Assembly (NCBI RefSeq): GCF_947496775.1
Contig: NZ_CANMDU010000001.1
Span: 930,001 to 994,000, forward strand
Source of the DNA: an uncultured Maribacter sp.
Lineage (GTDB): Bacteria; Bacteroidota; Bacteroidia; Flavobacteriales; Flavobacteriaceae
DNA length: 64,000 bases
Reading direction: 5' to 3'
Positions 26,104 to 35,994 of this stretch are shown here, in pieces (the stretch's first letter is position 1; every line of letters starts with the position of its first letter). Position numbers and translations under genes: made by a program. Below the pieces are notes generated by a model. It saw nothing but the letters and a program-made list of their open reading frames with translations, did not search any database and had not been told where the DNA came from.

Positions 26104-26134
26104 AGAAAAGAGGTGCTTAATGCACCTCTTTTCT
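26104..26134. terminator. Strong hairpin terminator
   Basis: Perfect 13-base arms AGAAAAGAGGTGC (26104-26116) and GCACCTCTTTTCT (26122-26134) around a TTAAT loop, ending in a T-rich tail. It ends the hypothetical gene at 25707-26081. Confidence 0.9.
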
Positions 26135-26216
26135 CTTTTATTCCCTTTATTTAAAGGTTTTATTAACAGAATACTAGAAATAATTTCAATAGATTAGCAA
26201 ACCAAAATTTAACAAA

Positions 26217-26912
26217 ATGAAAAAAGTACTTTTTGCTTTTGCATGTCTTATAGGATTCTCTGCAATAGCGCAAACTAAAACAGAATTACAAAAACATTAT
26301 GAAGCTTTTTATAACGAAATGCGGCAGCAGGGAGATATTACTGGTGTTATAAATGCCCTTACTCATCTAAATGTAATATCCCCTTCTAAACAAAGAAAAG
26401 ACACCTTAGCATATATTTATGCTAATGACAACCAACATTTACAAGCACTAAATACTATAGGCATTGAAAAATTAGATACAGATTCTGATTTAGCGGTACA
26501 AGTAAAAGCGATTTCATTAAAAGCTCTAAACCAACCTAAGAGAGCACTAGAACAATTTGAGTTATTAAACAAAAGAACACCAAATGTTTATTTAGCCTAT
26601 GAATTAGCCGATTTAAAAATACAAACCGGAGATAAGGTTGGCGCAGCTGCGCATGTAGATTATGGCCTTACCAATGCTAAACCAGAAATGAAATATGCAT
26701 TTTACGAGCGTCAACAACCATATGAAGTTCCATTAAAAGCTGCTTTTCTTCATTTAAAAGCCCTTATTACATATAACAACGATAAAACTAATATAGATGC
26801 TTCTATCGCATTACTAGATGAGGCCTTAACCTTAGACCCAAATTTTAATTTAGCAAGTTTAAGCAAACAAGCCTTAGTTTCAAGAAAAGAAACTCCAGAG
26901 GAAAAAAAATAA
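26217..26912 (+). CDS. Exported TPR-like hypothetical protein
   Basis: A 231-residue protein with a signal peptide (MKKVLFAFACLIGFSAIAQ) and an all-helical mature part with degenerate tetratricopeptide-like repeats (LAVQVKAISLKALNQPKRALEQF, VYLAYELADLKIQTGD, ASIALLDEALTLDPNFNLA). It probably acts as a periplasmic protein-protein scaffold; the partner is unknown. Terminators on both sides make it a single-gene unit, and the downstream one is shared with the convergent lipoprotein gene. Confidence 0.75.
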   Translation: MKKVLFAFACLIGFSAIAQTKTELQKHYEAFYNEMRQQGDITGVINALTHLNVISPSKQRKDTLAYIYANDNQHLQALNTIGIEKLDTDSDLAVQVKAISLKALNQPKRALEQFELLNKRTPNVYLAYELADLKIQTGDKVGAAAHVDYGLTNAKPEMKYAFYERQQPYEVPLKAAFLHLKALITYNNDKTNIDASIALLDEALTLDPNFNLASLSKQALVSRKETPEEKK

Positions 26913-26927
26913 ACTTTATTACAAACA

Positions 26928-26958
26928 AAAAAGGGTGAAGTTATACTTCTCCCTTTTT
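26928..26958. terminator. Bidirectional terminator between convergent genes
   Basis: AAAAAGGG (26928-26935) pairs with CCCTTTTT (26951-26958), with an inner GAAG/CTTC stem and a TTATA loop. A and T tracts lie on both sides, so it serves the TPR-like gene on the plus strand and the lipoprotein gene on the minus strand. Confidence 0.85.
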
Positions 26959-26981
26959 GTTCATTAATCTTAATAGTATTC

Positions 26982-27485
26982 TTAATTTTCTTCCTCTTCG
27001 ATTATTAAAGAATTATCCAAAGGGTTATTAACCTCTACATTAAACTGAGTTCTCATCGCATTATTTGCCCTTAACATCTCCAAAACAGCCTCTTCTACTG
27101 GCAATCTGTATTCCAAATCTGCCTTTAATTTTAGCATAAAAGTAAGCACCACCTTTTGTCTACTTTTTATCTGTGGAACATCGTATTCCTCAGGATAATC
27201 AGACTTTAAAAGAAGCTTTTGTTTTTCTATTAAATCTTCTAAGCCTATAGCTAAATCTTCCAAATTTTCTGACTCATAAAGCACATCTAAGCTTGTGTCA
27301 AAAGCACTATACTCCGACCATGAACTTATAATGCTGCTTGCTTTTGCATTAACTACTGCTTTTTTAATCCATTTACTTGTATCAAAAACCAATATATCGT
27401 TCTTGGTAATAGTAGTCTCCATGTTTTTGTTCTTACAAGAAAGAACACCAAGAAACATAAAACTAAAAAGAAAAATTTTTCTCAT
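26982..27485 (-). CDS. Hypothetical lipoprotein (167 aa)
   Basis: A short hydrophobic leader ends in the lipobox GVLSC, giving a lipidated C17. The mature 150 residues are mostly helical and acidic at the end (IIEEEEN) with no family that I recognise; blocks such as SSWSEYSAFDTSLDVLYE and KSRQKVVLTFMLKLKADLEY suggest a helical bundle. It is monocistronic on the minus strand and shares its terminator with the TPR-like gene. It lies downstream of the glp operon's terminator and is probably unrelated to it. Confidence 0.75.
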   Translation of the reverse strand: MRKIFLFSFMFLGVLSCKNKNMETTITKNDILVFDTSKWIKKAVVNAKASSIISSWSEYSAFDTSLDVLYESENLEDLAIGLEDLIEKQKLLLKSDYPEEYDVPQIKSRQKVVLTFMLKLKADLEYRLPVEEAVLEMLRANNAMRTQFNVEVNNPLDNSLIIEEEEN

Positions 27486-27602
27486 AAAGCGAATTTACAA
27501 ATTAATCTTAGAGCTCTTGGTAATAGTATATAACCTTAACAAAACTATATAAAAACTATAGGTTACTTCAATAACCAATTATAATCCGCTTTACATCTCA
27601 TT

Positions 27603-27630
27603 AAAAAAAGCTGCACAAAATGCAGCTTTT
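27603..27630 (-). terminator. Terminator of the susCD-GH36-SSS-glpK-glpD operon
   Basis: Read on the minus strand, AAAAGCTGCA (27630-27621) and TGCAGCTTTT (27615-27606) form a 10-base stem with a 5-base loop, followed by T residues to 27603. It lies 23 bases after the glpD stop and marks the end of the putative galactosylglycerol operon. Confidence 0.88.
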
Positions 27631-27652
27631 AGCCCAAATTTAACACGGGGGA

Positions 27653-29302
27653 TTAAAATTCAGAATGTTTAATTACTTCTCTTTCTATGGTATTCCTAAA
27701 ATCATTTATCTGTTCTGTAGAATAGTTAAAAGAAGATTCGAAAGCCGTCAAAACTTTCTCAAGGTATTTGGTTACACTTTCTATATCAAAATACAACCTC
27801 CCCGTTCTTCTAATAAAGAAGTCCATTGGTGTTACAATCATTTCATTTTCCATACAAAAATCGAGTTCCGAGAGTATTAAATTCTCATTTATATCTACTC
27901 CGCTTTTTGTTTTAAAAATATCTATAATTTGCTCCGATTGTTTCCCATATGTAGTTGTTAAATACCAAGCGGTATACGAATCAAAGCCAAATTTATCTAA
28001 ATCTAGAGTTAAAGTTTTAATGTACTTTTTAACCTCTTTATATTTCTTCCAAGGGCCACCAATTAAAGGAATTTTATCGGTATGCACCTTTTTATAATAC
28101 TGATTGGTATCTTCTTCAAGTCTCTTTTGAACTTTATTTACCACCCTTTCTGCCATTTTTCTATAACCGGTAAGTTTACCCCCAGCCATACTAATTAAAC
28201 CTGAGTCCGAAACAAAGATTTCATCCTTTCTAGAAAGCTCTGAAGGTGATTTACCTTCTTCATGTATTAAAGGTCGTAAACCAGCCCAAGAAGAGGCTAT
28301 ATCTTTACGTTCCAAATTTACAGCAGGAAACATATTATTTATAGCATCTAATAAATAATCTGCATCTTCTACGGTTGTTCGTACATCGTTTTTATCCAAG
28401 GTATAGTTAGTGTCCGTTGTACCTGCATATGTAATTTTTCCCCTTGGAATAGCAAACATCATTCGGCCATCCGGAATATCAAAGTAAACAGATTGTTTTA
28501 ATGGTAATTTTTCTTTTGGAAAAACCAAATGCACTCCTTTTGTAAGATGTAATTGCTTACCATTCTTAGACTTATTAACTTCTCTAAGTTCATCTACCCA
28601 AGGACCAGCAGCATTAATCACAAATTTAGATGTGATACTATATGCATCTCCACTGATAGCATCAGTAACTTTTACTCCCGCTATCTGCTCCCCATCATAA
28701 ACAAAATCATTTACTTGCGTATAATTTAAAGGCGTACCGCCATAACTAATAGCCGTTTTTATGTTTTCTAAAGTAAGTCTTGCATCATCTGTTCTATACT
28801 CGGCATAGTACCCCGAACCTTTTAAAATCTGTTCTGGCAAAAGAGGTTCTAATTCTAACGTTTCTTCTTTATCCATCATCTTACGTTTATCATCCCCTTC
28901 AACATTGGCTAAAATATCATACACTTTAAGCCCTATAGAAGTCATCCATTCGCCATAAGAACCATTTTCTATTAATGGTAAGAGCATTTTTTCTGGTATA
29001 ACTAAATGCGGTGCCAGTTTATGTACAATAGCTCTTTCGGTTCCTACTTCTTTTACCAAAGACAATTCAAATTGCTTTAAGTATCGTAATCCTCCATGAA
29101 TAAGTTTCGAAGATTTACTACTAGTTCCTGAGGCAAAATCTCCTTTTTCAACTAAAGCAACTTTCATTCCTCTAGAAGATGCATCTAAAAGTATTCCTGC
29201 TCCTGTAATTCCTCCTCCAATAACCACTAAATCGTATTCTGTTTCTTTTAATTCCGAAACGATTTTACTTCTATTATGGTTTGTAAATTTTTTATTTTTC
29301 AT
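27653..29302 (-). CDS. glpD: FAD-dependent glycerol-3-phosphate dehydrogenase
   Basis: A 549-residue membrane-associated flavoenzyme that oxidises glycerol 3-phosphate to dihydroxyacetone phosphate and passes electrons to the quinone pool. The FAD-binding dinucleotide fold is DLVVIGGGITGAGILLDAS (about residues 25-43), followed by the family signature GTSSKSSKLIHGGLRYL. The substrate-domain motifs FVINAAGPWVDE and SMAGGKLTGYRKMAE are present, and the C-terminal helical cap domain is complete. It is the last gene of a minus-strand operon, 48 bases after glpK. In this operon its job would be to complete the route from released glycerol to glycolysis. Confidence 0.96.
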   Translation of the reverse strand: MKNKKFTNHNRSKIVSELKETEYDLVVIGGGITGAGILLDASSRGMKVALVEKGDFASGTSSKSSKLIHGGLRYLKQFELSLVKEVGTERAIVHKLAPHLVIPEKMLLPLIENGSYGEWMTSIGLKVYDILANVEGDDKRKMMDKEETLELEPLLPEQILKGSGYYAEYRTDDARLTLENIKTAISYGGTPLNYTQVNDFVYDGEQIAGVKVTDAISGDAYSITSKFVINAAGPWVDELREVNKSKNGKQLHLTKGVHLVFPKEKLPLKQSVYFDIPDGRMMFAIPRGKITYAGTTDTNYTLDKNDVRTTVEDADYLLDAINNMFPAVNLERKDIASSWAGLRPLIHEEGKSPSELSRKDEIFVSDSGLISMAGGKLTGYRKMAERVVNKVQKRLEEDTNQYYKKVHTDKIPLIGGPWKKYKEVKKYIKTLTLDLDKFGFDSYTAWYLTTTYGKQSEQIIDIFKTKSGVDINENLILSELDFCMENEMIVTPMDFFIRRTGRLYFDIESVTKYLEKVLTAFESSFNYSTEQINDFRNTIEREVIKHSEF

Positions 29303-29350
29303 AATCTATAAGCCTATTACCTAGCATTACAATGCAATAAGCTGAATTTT

Positions 29351-30838
29351 TTAATTAATTTCCCAGTTCATTGTACGTTTTACAGCTTTTTTCCAACCTT
29401 TATACAACTTCTTTCTTTGTTTTTTTGAGATTTCAGAGTTAAAAACTCTATCTACCGTTTTACTTTCTATAACATCCTTCTCTGTCCAAAGTCCTACAGT
29501 AATTCCTGCCATATATGCTGCTCCCATAGCTGTAGATTCTACGACCTTAGGTCTTACAACAGATTTGTTTAATATGTTGGACTGAAACTGCATTAGATAA
29601 TTATTTGCAGATGCCCCTCCGTCTACTTTTAATTTCTTTAGTTCTATTCCTGAATCGGCCTGCATTGCATCTAAAATATCTCTAGTCTGATAAGCCAAAC
29701 TATCTAAAGTAGCTTTAGTAACATGTTTAGCGCCTGTATCCCTAGTTAATCCAAAAATGGCTCCTCTGGCGTACATGTCCCAGTATGGCGCTCCCAAACC
29801 CGCAAAAGCTGGCACCACATATACAGGGTTTTCTACTTCTAAATCTAGAGCTAGCTTTTCTGAATGTCGGGCAGATTCTATCACTTTCATTTGATCCCGT
29901 AACCATTGCACAGCAGCACCTGCTATAAAAATACTTCCTTCTATGGCGTACTTAACCTCTCCATTTAATCCCCATGCAATTGTGGTAAGTAATCCATTTT
30001 TAGAATATTGCGGTTTTTTGCCAGTATTCATTAATAAAAAACAACCTGTACCGTAAGTATTTTTAGCATCTCCTTTTTTAAGACATGCCTGGCCAAATAA
30101 AGCAGCTTGTTGATCCCCCAAAATACTTGCAATTGGGATTTTAGTTCCATTATACTCAAACTCTCCAAAAATACTAGAGGAAGGTTTTACTTTGGGCAAC
30201 ATACTTATAGGAACCTCTAACTCTTTTAAAAGTTTTTTATCCCACGAAAGTGTATTTATATTATACATTAATGTTCTAGACGCGTTTGTATAATCTGTTA
30301 CATGATGCTCTCCTTTGGTTAAATTCCAAATTAACCAAGAATCTATCGTTCCAAAACGCAATTCTCCTTTTTCTGCCTTTTCTTTAGTTCCAGCAATATT
30401 TTCTAGAATCCAATTTATTTTAGTTCCCGAAAAATAAGAATCTATAACCAATCCCGTATTTTTTCTTATGTACTTGGTTAGCTTTCTTTTCTTTAACGTT
30501 TCGCAATAATCACTTGTTCTTTTATCCTGCCAAACAATAGCGTTATATACTGGTTTACCTGTAATACAATCCCAAACAATCGTTGTTTCTCTTTGATTAG
30601 TAATGCCTATTGCTTTTACCTTATTTAAAGGAAATGTAATATGCTCTAATATTTTATGAAGCACGCGTAATTGAGAATTTAATATATCCTGAGGATCGTG
30701 CTCCACCCAACCAGACTTTGGATATATCTGTTGAAATTCTTCCTGTTCTATTTGTATAATTTCTCCTTTTTCATCTATCAGTAAAGCTCTAGAGCTTGTA
30801 GTCCCTTGGTCCAAAGAAATTATATAGGATTTTTCCAT
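29351..30838 (-). CDS. glpK: Glycerol kinase
   Basis: A 495-residue cytoplasmic FGGY-family kinase forming sn-glycerol 3-phosphate from glycerol and ATP. The ATP/phosphate loop [13 protein letters not shown] is at residues 10-22, WVEHDPQDI and [10 protein letters not shown] are substrate-site blocks, and [11 protein letters not shown] and [13 protein letters not shown] are the C-terminal FGGY motifs. GLGAPYWD, typical of GlpK rather than xylulokinase, is present. It lies 19 bases downstream of the sodium symporter and 48 bases upstream of glpD. No glpF facilitator gene is in the cluster, which fits glycerol arising in the cytoplasm. Confidence 0.96.
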   Translation of the reverse strand: MEKSYIISLDQGTTSSRALLIDEKGEIIQIEQEEFQQIYPKSGWVEHDPQDILNSQLRVLHKILEHITFPLNKVKAIGITNQRETTIVWDCITGKPVYNAIVWQDKRTSDYCETLKKRKLTKYIRKNTGLVIDSYFSGTKINWILENIAGTKEKAEKGELRFGTIDSWLIWNLTKGEHHVTDYTNASRTLMYNINTLSWDKKLLKELEVPISMLPKVKPSSSIFGEFEYNGTKIPIASILGDQQAALFGQACLKKGDAKNTYGTGCFLLMNTGKKPQYSKNGLLTTIAWGLNGEVKYAIEGSIFIAGAAVQWLRDQMKVIESARHSEKLALDLEVENPVYVVPAFAGLGAPYWDMYARGAIFGLTRDTGAKHVTKATLDSLAYQTRDILDAMQADSGIELKKLKVDGGASANNYLMQFQSNILNKSVVRPKVVESTAMGAAYMAGITVGLWTEKDVIESKTVDRVFNSEISKKQRKKLYKGWKKAVKRTMNWEIN

Positions 30839-30857
30839 AACGAAACTATTTTAAATT

Positions 30858-32516
30858 TTAAAAAATGAAATACGTACTCAAAACTAATATGGTAATTAAA
30901 CCTCCTACTAAAATAGCGTACTTCCATGGTTGAATATTTACCTTCCCCGAATCTTGTAAAACAAAATCTGTGTCTCTCGGATATAGCTTTCCTATCGCTA
31001 ATAATACTATAATATTAACTACAAATAGAATACCCATTACATGTAAAAAATGAGGATAAGCTTCTGCTTTAATTATACTTAATACTTTACCATCTGTTAT
31101 ACCATCTATTCCTGCTTGAACCAATGCCTCATTTACAAAATAAGGACTTAACACAAACTGACTAATTAAATACGTAACAACTCCAAAGACCAATACAATT
31201 TTTGCTCCCAAAGCAGGTACTCTTTTGGTATATAACCCAATAATTACTACTGCAAAAATTGGGACACTTAAACTACCTAACATTACTTGAATGTAGCTAA
31301 ACAATCCATCGGGCGCATTACTAATAAATGGAGCTATTGTCATGGATACTAAAGCTAAAATAGTTCCAAATATTTTTCCTGCCTTTACTGTTTGTATCTC
31401 CGAAGCATCCTTTTTAAAGAATTGCTTATACAAATCAAAACCAAATAAAGTTACACTACTATTTAACAAGCTATTGAAAGAACTTAATACTGCACCGAAA
31501 AGAACTGCCGCAAAAAAGCCCATAAATGCCGGTGGTAAAACTGTTCTTACTAAAGTCGGGTATGCTAAGTCTGCATTGGTTAATTCTCCTTTAAAAAGAT
31601 GCCAAGCAATAACCCCTGGTAATACTACCACTATAGGGATAAGAAATTTTACAAGAGCAGCTAGAATAACCCCTTTTTGACCCTCCGCTAAATTTTTAGC
31701 TCCAAAAACACGCTGCATGATAGCTTGGTTAGTTCCCCAATAATATATCTGAGCCAACATCATCCCGGTAAAGATAGTGCCAACGGGAATTGAGGAATCT
31801 ACTCCTCCTGTTAGATTAAATTTTTCCGGATTACTCTCCCAAAGTGTATTAACTCCTGACAAAATAGTACCATCTTCTGCTATCGCCATTAATCCAAAAA
31901 TGGGTATCGCTATACCCCCAATTAATAATCCTATAGCATTTATTAAATCGGAAACAGCTACTGCCTTTAAACCTCCAAAAATGGCATAAACAGAACCAAT
32001 TAAACCAATACTCCAAACACATACCCATATAGTTGCACCCTCTGACAGGCCTAATAAGGTAGGTAAATTGAACATTGTACTAAAGGCCAAAGAACCAGAA
32101 TATAGTACTGTTGGTAATAAAACAAGGCCATAGGCTACTAAAAACAAAACAGACATTATCGTTTTTGTTTTTTTATCAAATCTATTTTGAATAAACTCAG
32201 GTATGGTAGTTATACCTCCTCTCATATACTTTGGAAGAAAGAAAATTGCTGTTGCAATCATTGCAATCGCCGCCAATGTTTCCCAAGCCATTACCAATAT
32301 TCCTTCTGTAAATGCTTGCCCATTTAATCCTACAATTTGCTCTGCAGATAAATTAGTTAATAACAATGACCCCGCAATTGTTATAGCCCCTAAACTTCTT
32401 CCTCCTAGGTAATAACCATCCGCTGTTTTTTCATTGGTTTTTCTTGATGCATACCAAGCAATGACTGCTACTAAAACCGTAAATCCAACAAAAGAAATAA
32501 TGGATAACATTCCCAT
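30858..32516 (-). CDS. SGLT-type sodium:solute symporter
   Basis: A 552-residue inner-membrane transporter of the SSS family with about 14 hydrophobic helices. It is close to the sugar branch (vSGLT/YidK): NLSAEQIVG at 55-63, IPEFIQNRFDKK, YYWGTNQAIMQR and the K in AALVKFLIP. Compared with vSGLT from memory, the galactose contacts N64, Q69, E88, Y263, K294 and Q428 have counterparts here, while S91 is Ala (A82) and N260 is Gln. This would suit galactose or a galactose-containing glycoside. It lies 19 bases from both the GH36 gene upstream and glpK downstream. The likely role is sodium-driven uptake of an intact galactoside; galactose or glycerol itself cannot be excluded. Confidence 0.9.
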   Translation of the reverse strand: MGMLSIISFVGFTVLVAVIAWYASRKTNEKTADGYYLGGRSLGAITIAGSLLLTNLSAEQIVGLNGQAFTEGILVMAWETLAAIAMIATAIFFLPKYMRGGITTIPEFIQNRFDKKTKTIMSVLFLVAYGLVLLPTVLYSGSLAFSTMFNLPTLLGLSEGATIWVCVWSIGLIGSVYAIFGGLKAVAVSDLINAIGLLIGGIAIPIFGLMAIAEDGTILSGVNTLWESNPEKFNLTGGVDSSIPVGTIFTGMMLAQIYYWGTNQAIMQRVFGAKNLAEGQKGVILAALVKFLIPIVVVLPGVIAWHLFKGELTNADLAYPTLVRTVLPPAFMGFFAAVLFGAVLSSFNSLLNSSVTLFGFDLYKQFFKKDASEIQTVKAGKIFGTILALVSMTIAPFISNAPDGLFSYIQVMLGSLSVPIFAVVIIGLYTKRVPALGAKIVLVFGVVTYLISQFVLSPYFVNEALVQAGIDGITDGKVLSIIKAEAYPHFLHVMGILFVVNIIVLLAIGKLYPRDTDFVLQDSGKVNIQPWKYAILVGGLITILVLSTYFIF

Positions 32517-32535
32517 ATATTATAAGTTTAAGAGG

Positions 32536-34296
32536 TTATTTTTTTAAAATTACTATTCCGCATGAAGGAACTTCCAACGACAAAACACCTTTAATTAAAT
32601 GTACTTTTTCAGTACGTACTATAACTCCCTGGCAGTTAAAAATAGTACAATGATACATGCCAAAATCATCTTTATTATTTATAATTAATTCATTTTCTAT
32701 TTTTCCATTTAAAAAATGAATTGTTTTACTACCATTATCTAAGTTAGCTATTACATTGTCATAAACACCGATGATAGTAGTATTTCCTTTAATAGTCCTT
32801 TTTATTGGATAGTTAGCTAATGGCTTAGAGGGAATAAAAATTCCTTCCATAAAAGTATCTGCATTATCATTCCAATATTGGGTATAAAATGCAATCATTT
32901 TTTTCTCTTCTTCCGAAGCCTTAGTTAAGAAAATAGATAACTGCGGCACTCCAAATAGTGTATTTATTAATTGCAATGCTGCTATTTCTACAGGTTCATC
33001 CTTATGCCACGTAACCATATCGGAATGCGGTGCGGTATTACCACACAACATTTTAATATCGGCAATTCTTATTCTGTTCATAGTAGCATCACCAGGACAA
33101 TCAAAAGCTCTAAACATATTACCATATTTACGCATTGCGGGTCCTGTATATTTCTGACGAAACTCAATAAAAACCTCTGGGTTTATTTCTTGTAATGCCC
33201 TTGCAACATCTGTTAAAAGGCAATCTACAGCTGCATTTATAGATGCATAATCTCTTCCATCTCCTTTATGAGTAGGTGTATCTACATACAATCTAAAATC
33301 GTCAATAAAATCTAATTTAAACCCATCTAAATTCCACTCTTTTAATGCTTTTGAATAAATATTTATAAGATATTCTCTTACTTCAGGATAACGTGGATCA
33401 AATACCGGAGCCCACCGGTGGTTTTCTGTTAAGAATTTCCCTTTAAATTTTTTATAAGCTTTTGATTTTTTTCCACAAAAAGGAACTGAATACCATAATG
33501 CAATCTTCATTCCTGTTGCATGAACTTGGGCTACATATTCTTTCATATTAGGAATACGATCTGGTTCCCAGTCACCCGTATAATCATACCCCCTATTATT
33601 ATCATTAGTTTGCCAACCATCATCTATGATAACAGCTTTATACCCTAACTCATAAGCCATTTTACATTCTTCTAACAATACATCGCAGTCTAAATCTTGA
33701 TGAAATTGATACCATGTAGAATATAAAGGCATTTTAGCAATATCGGGTACATGTGTAGGTTTTAAAGCTTCAAACTCTTCCCACCATCTAGAAACATCTT
33801 TTAAACTCTCTGAAAAATGAATTTTTCTATAGTCTAAGCGAATTTTAGTATTAAAATATTTTATAGGATAGTTTTGTTCTATAAAAAAAGTAATGTGACA
33901 ATAAAAGTTATTATCCTCTTCTCTTATTCTTGCATTTAACTCTAATTTATTAATGGCATTTGAACATGCAAAAGTTAAAACATTAGAATCATCATGACCA
34001 AATAAATTAATAACTGGGGCATCTATAGAAATTCTGGATTCCATATGATCTAACTCCCAATCTGCCTGAATTCTTTTATTATAATCTGTTGTTGGCTTCC
34101 AAACTCCTTTAACATTAATTGCTGGAACTTTCCACTCTAAAGTTATAGGTTTAGGGTTTACTTCTATTTCTGAACGTATTTGTAAATTGTATTCTAAAAT
34201 TCCATCAACATCTTTTACTTTCACCAATGACACCTCTATGGGTTGCTCTAATCCTTTAACATTTATATCTTCTATTAGGCTAGCATTTGTAATCAT
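32536..34296 (-). CDS. GH36-like alpha-galactosidase, cytoplasmic
   Basis: A 586-residue retaining glycoside hydrolase of the GH36/clan GH-D type. N-terminal beta-sandwich (about 1-175), then a TIM barrel with the recognisable blocks MPLYSTWYQFHQDL, KAVIIDDGWQT, MKIALWYSVPF and DGFKLDFIDDF, in which D329 is the predicted nucleophile; RAFDCPGDATMNR supplies the candidate acid/base (D399 or D403). A C-terminal beta domain ends the protein. It is shorter than classical GH36 enzymes of about 700 residues. There is no signal peptide, so the substrate must be imported intact. Its place between an SGLT-type symporter and glpK/glpD suggests an alpha-galactosyl-glycerol substrate, although raffinose-type sugars are possible on family grounds. 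Confidence 0.88.
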   Translation of the reverse strand: MITNASLIEDINVKGLEQPIEVSLVKVKDVDGILEYNLQIRSEIEVNPKPITLEWKVPAINVKGVWKPTTDYNKRIQADWELDHMESRISIDAPVINLFGHDDSNVLTFACSNAINKLELNARIREEDNNFYCHITFFIEQNYPIKYFNTKIRLDYRKIHFSESLKDVSRWWEEFEALKPTHVPDIAKMPLYSTWYQFHQDLDCDVLLEECKMAYELGYKAVIIDDGWQTNDNNRGYDYTGDWEPDRIPNMKEYVAQVHATGMKIALWYSVPFCGKKSKAYKKFKGKFLTENHRWAPVFDPRYPEVREYLINIYSKALKEWNLDGFKLDFIDDFRLYVDTPTHKGDGRDYASINAAVDCLLTDVARALQEINPEVFIEFRQKYTGPAMRKYGNMFRAFDCPGDATMNRIRIADIKMLCGNTAPHSDMVTWHKDEPVEIAALQLINTLFGVPQLSIFLTKASEEEKKMIAFYTQYWNDNADTFMEGIFIPSKPLANYPIKRTIKGNTTIIGVYDNVIANLDNGSKTIHFLNGKIENELIINNKDDFGMYHCTIFNCQGVIVRTEKVHLIKGVLSLEVPSCGIVILKK

Positions 34297-34330
34297 TCTC
34301 TCTCTTATTTAGATTTTTAAAGGGTATAAA

Positions 34331-34358
34331 GCCAAGCAGTTTTTATATACCGCTTGGC
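34331..34358 (-). promoter_or_regulatory. Intra-operon hairpin between susD and the GH36 gene
   Basis: GCCAAGC (34331-34337) and GCTTGGC (34352-34358) form a perfect 7-base stem around a 14-base AT-rich loop, in the 91-base gap between susD and the GH36 gene, the longest gap in the operon. The T run after it on the minus strand is weak, so partial termination or 3' protection of the susCD mRNA is more likely than full termination. Confidence 0.55.
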
Positions 34359-34387
34359 CATACCAACTCAACAACTCAAACTAAAAA

Positions 34388-35977
34388 TTAATATCCTGGG
34401 TTTTGCTTTAAATTAGGGTTAGCATCCAATTCAGAACTTGGTATCCAAACTAATTCATGTTTATTTGCTTGGAATACACCACCACTTAAAGATTTTGGGT
34501 TGCTCCCGTGTAAAGAATTTGCACCTAGGTAATCATCTGCTAATCCCCAACGAACTAAGTCAAAGAAACGATGACCCTCTCCTGCTAATTCCATTGCACG
34601 TTCATCTATTATCGCAGTGCGCATATCATCTTGACTTAGGTTTAATGGAGTTACTGGTGTTAATTCTGCTCTTTCTCTTACCATGTCTACATATATTGCA
34701 GCCTCTGAAGTCATATTGTCCTCATTTAAAGCTTCTGCAAGCATTAGTAATACATCTGCATATCTAATTATTCTCCAGTTATTTCCAACATTAGTTCCTA
34801 AAAAATCTACCTGATCTCTTGTTCCTAAATCCATTCCTGAATATTTTTTTCCAAAAATGGGTTCTACTCCAGCGGCTGTAGCAATTGTAATATCTCCAGC
34901 AACAGTACCTCCATCTTCATCTGTAGTATCTCCTAAATCCTCTATAAATGGCAAACCTCCATAACCCGTAGCTCCAGGATAATCGTAAACTAAAGTTTCA
35001 TTTCTTCTTACTACATCATTATTAGCTTCGAATAAATCTTTAAGCCATGGGTTAATTACATGTCCTTTATCCGGAGATTTAGATGGGGTAGCATAATCAA
35101 TATGATAATTACCCATAGTACCCGTACCAGGAATATCTGTTCCCCAAATAAAAGTGGTTTGTCCTAAAAATTGTAATTCAAAAACCGACTCTTGGTTATT
35201 TTCATTTACATCAGAAAAGTTATCTCCGTATGCTTCCGCAGGTAATAAGCTGTATTTACCTATTAAAGTTGCTAATGTAGTTCTTGCATTAGTCCAATCT
35301 TTCATATATAAATAACTCTTCCCTTTTAAAGCTGTTGCAGCTCCAGAAGTTGGTCTACCAGCATTATCTCCTTCCCAGGTTTCTGGTAACATAGCTTCTG
35401 CCATTTCTAAATCTGCTATTATTTGTGCCCAGATTACTGAAGGCTCTGCCTGATCCACTAAAAGATTATCTAAATCTGGTAATTCTGTAATTAATGGTAC
35501 GCTACCATAAAGCGTTGTTAAATACCAATAATCAAAAGCTCTTAAAAAATAAGCTTGCCCTATAAGACCATTACGAACCGTTTCATCTGCTATTTGCTCT
35601 TCGCCAATGTTAATTATAACATTGTTACAGCGTGCAATAGATTTGTATAGTTGTTGCCAAGGCTCTGTTGCCCAACGATCTCCGGGGTTACCTAAGTGAG
35701 TAGCCATTGCTGTGTTACTTCCAAAAGGAAAAACATTAAATTCATCAGACCTTTGCATTGCTCCGGTATGTATAATTCTACCCCAGAAAAACGTATCTGT
35801 TATTGGGTGGAATGCTCCATTAACTGCTGATTCCACCTCTGCAACTGAACTACCAAAATTAGCAGTAGAAGTTGCATTGTTGTTAGATTGATCTAGCAAC
35901 TCTTCTGAACACCCACCTAGCATTATTGCGACAGTAAGTGTTACTATCATCGGATTTAATTTGAATATCTTTTTCAT
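34388..35977 (-). CDS. SusD/RagB family substrate-binding lipoprotein
   Basis: A 529-residue outer-membrane lipoprotein. The lipobox GGC places the lipid on C23; it is followed by S-E-E, which fits the flavobacterial surface-export signal. The SusD architecture is clear: N-terminal AEVESAVNGAF and TPR-like helices (GLIGQAYFLRAFDYWYLTTLYG), then the C-terminal SusD domain (NNWRIIRYADVLLMLAEALNE, DERAMELAGEGHRFFDLVRWG, ending LKQNPGY). It lies 17 bases downstream of its SusC partner and should form the lid of that transporter. Within this operon its ligand may be a small glycoside rather than a polysaccharide, which would be unusual for the family. Confidence 0.95.
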   Translation of the reverse strand: MKKIFKLNPMIVTLTVAIMLGGCSEELLDQSNNNATSTANFGSSVAEVESAVNGAFHPITDTFFWGRIIHTGAMQRSDEFNVFPFGSNTAMATHLGNPGDRWATEPWQQLYKSIARCNNVIINIGEEQIADETVRNGLIGQAYFLRAFDYWYLTTLYGSVPLITELPDLDNLLVDQAEPSVIWAQIIADLEMAEAMLPETWEGDNAGRPTSGAATALKGKSYLYMKDWTNARTTLATLIGKYSLLPAEAYGDNFSDVNENNQESVFELQFLGQTTFIWGTDIPGTGTMGNYHIDYATPSKSPDKGHVINPWLKDLFEANNDVVRRNETLVYDYPGATGYGGLPFIEDLGDTTDEDGGTVAGDITIATAAGVEPIFGKKYSGMDLGTRDQVDFLGTNVGNNWRIIRYADVLLMLAEALNEDNMTSEAAIYVDMVRERAELTPVTPLNLSQDDMRTAIIDERAMELAGEGHRFFDLVRWGLADDYLGANSLHGSNPKSLSGGVFQANKHELVWIPSSELDANPNLKQNPGY

Positions 35978-35994
35978 CTTTATATTTATAAGAA

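Noticed and set aside
32536-34296. Reading the GH36 enzyme as part of a raffinose or melibiose system
   Set aside because: Family membership allows it, but no sucrose or fructose enzymes are nearby and glpK/glpD are tightly linked, which points to a glycerol-containing galactoside; not excluded.
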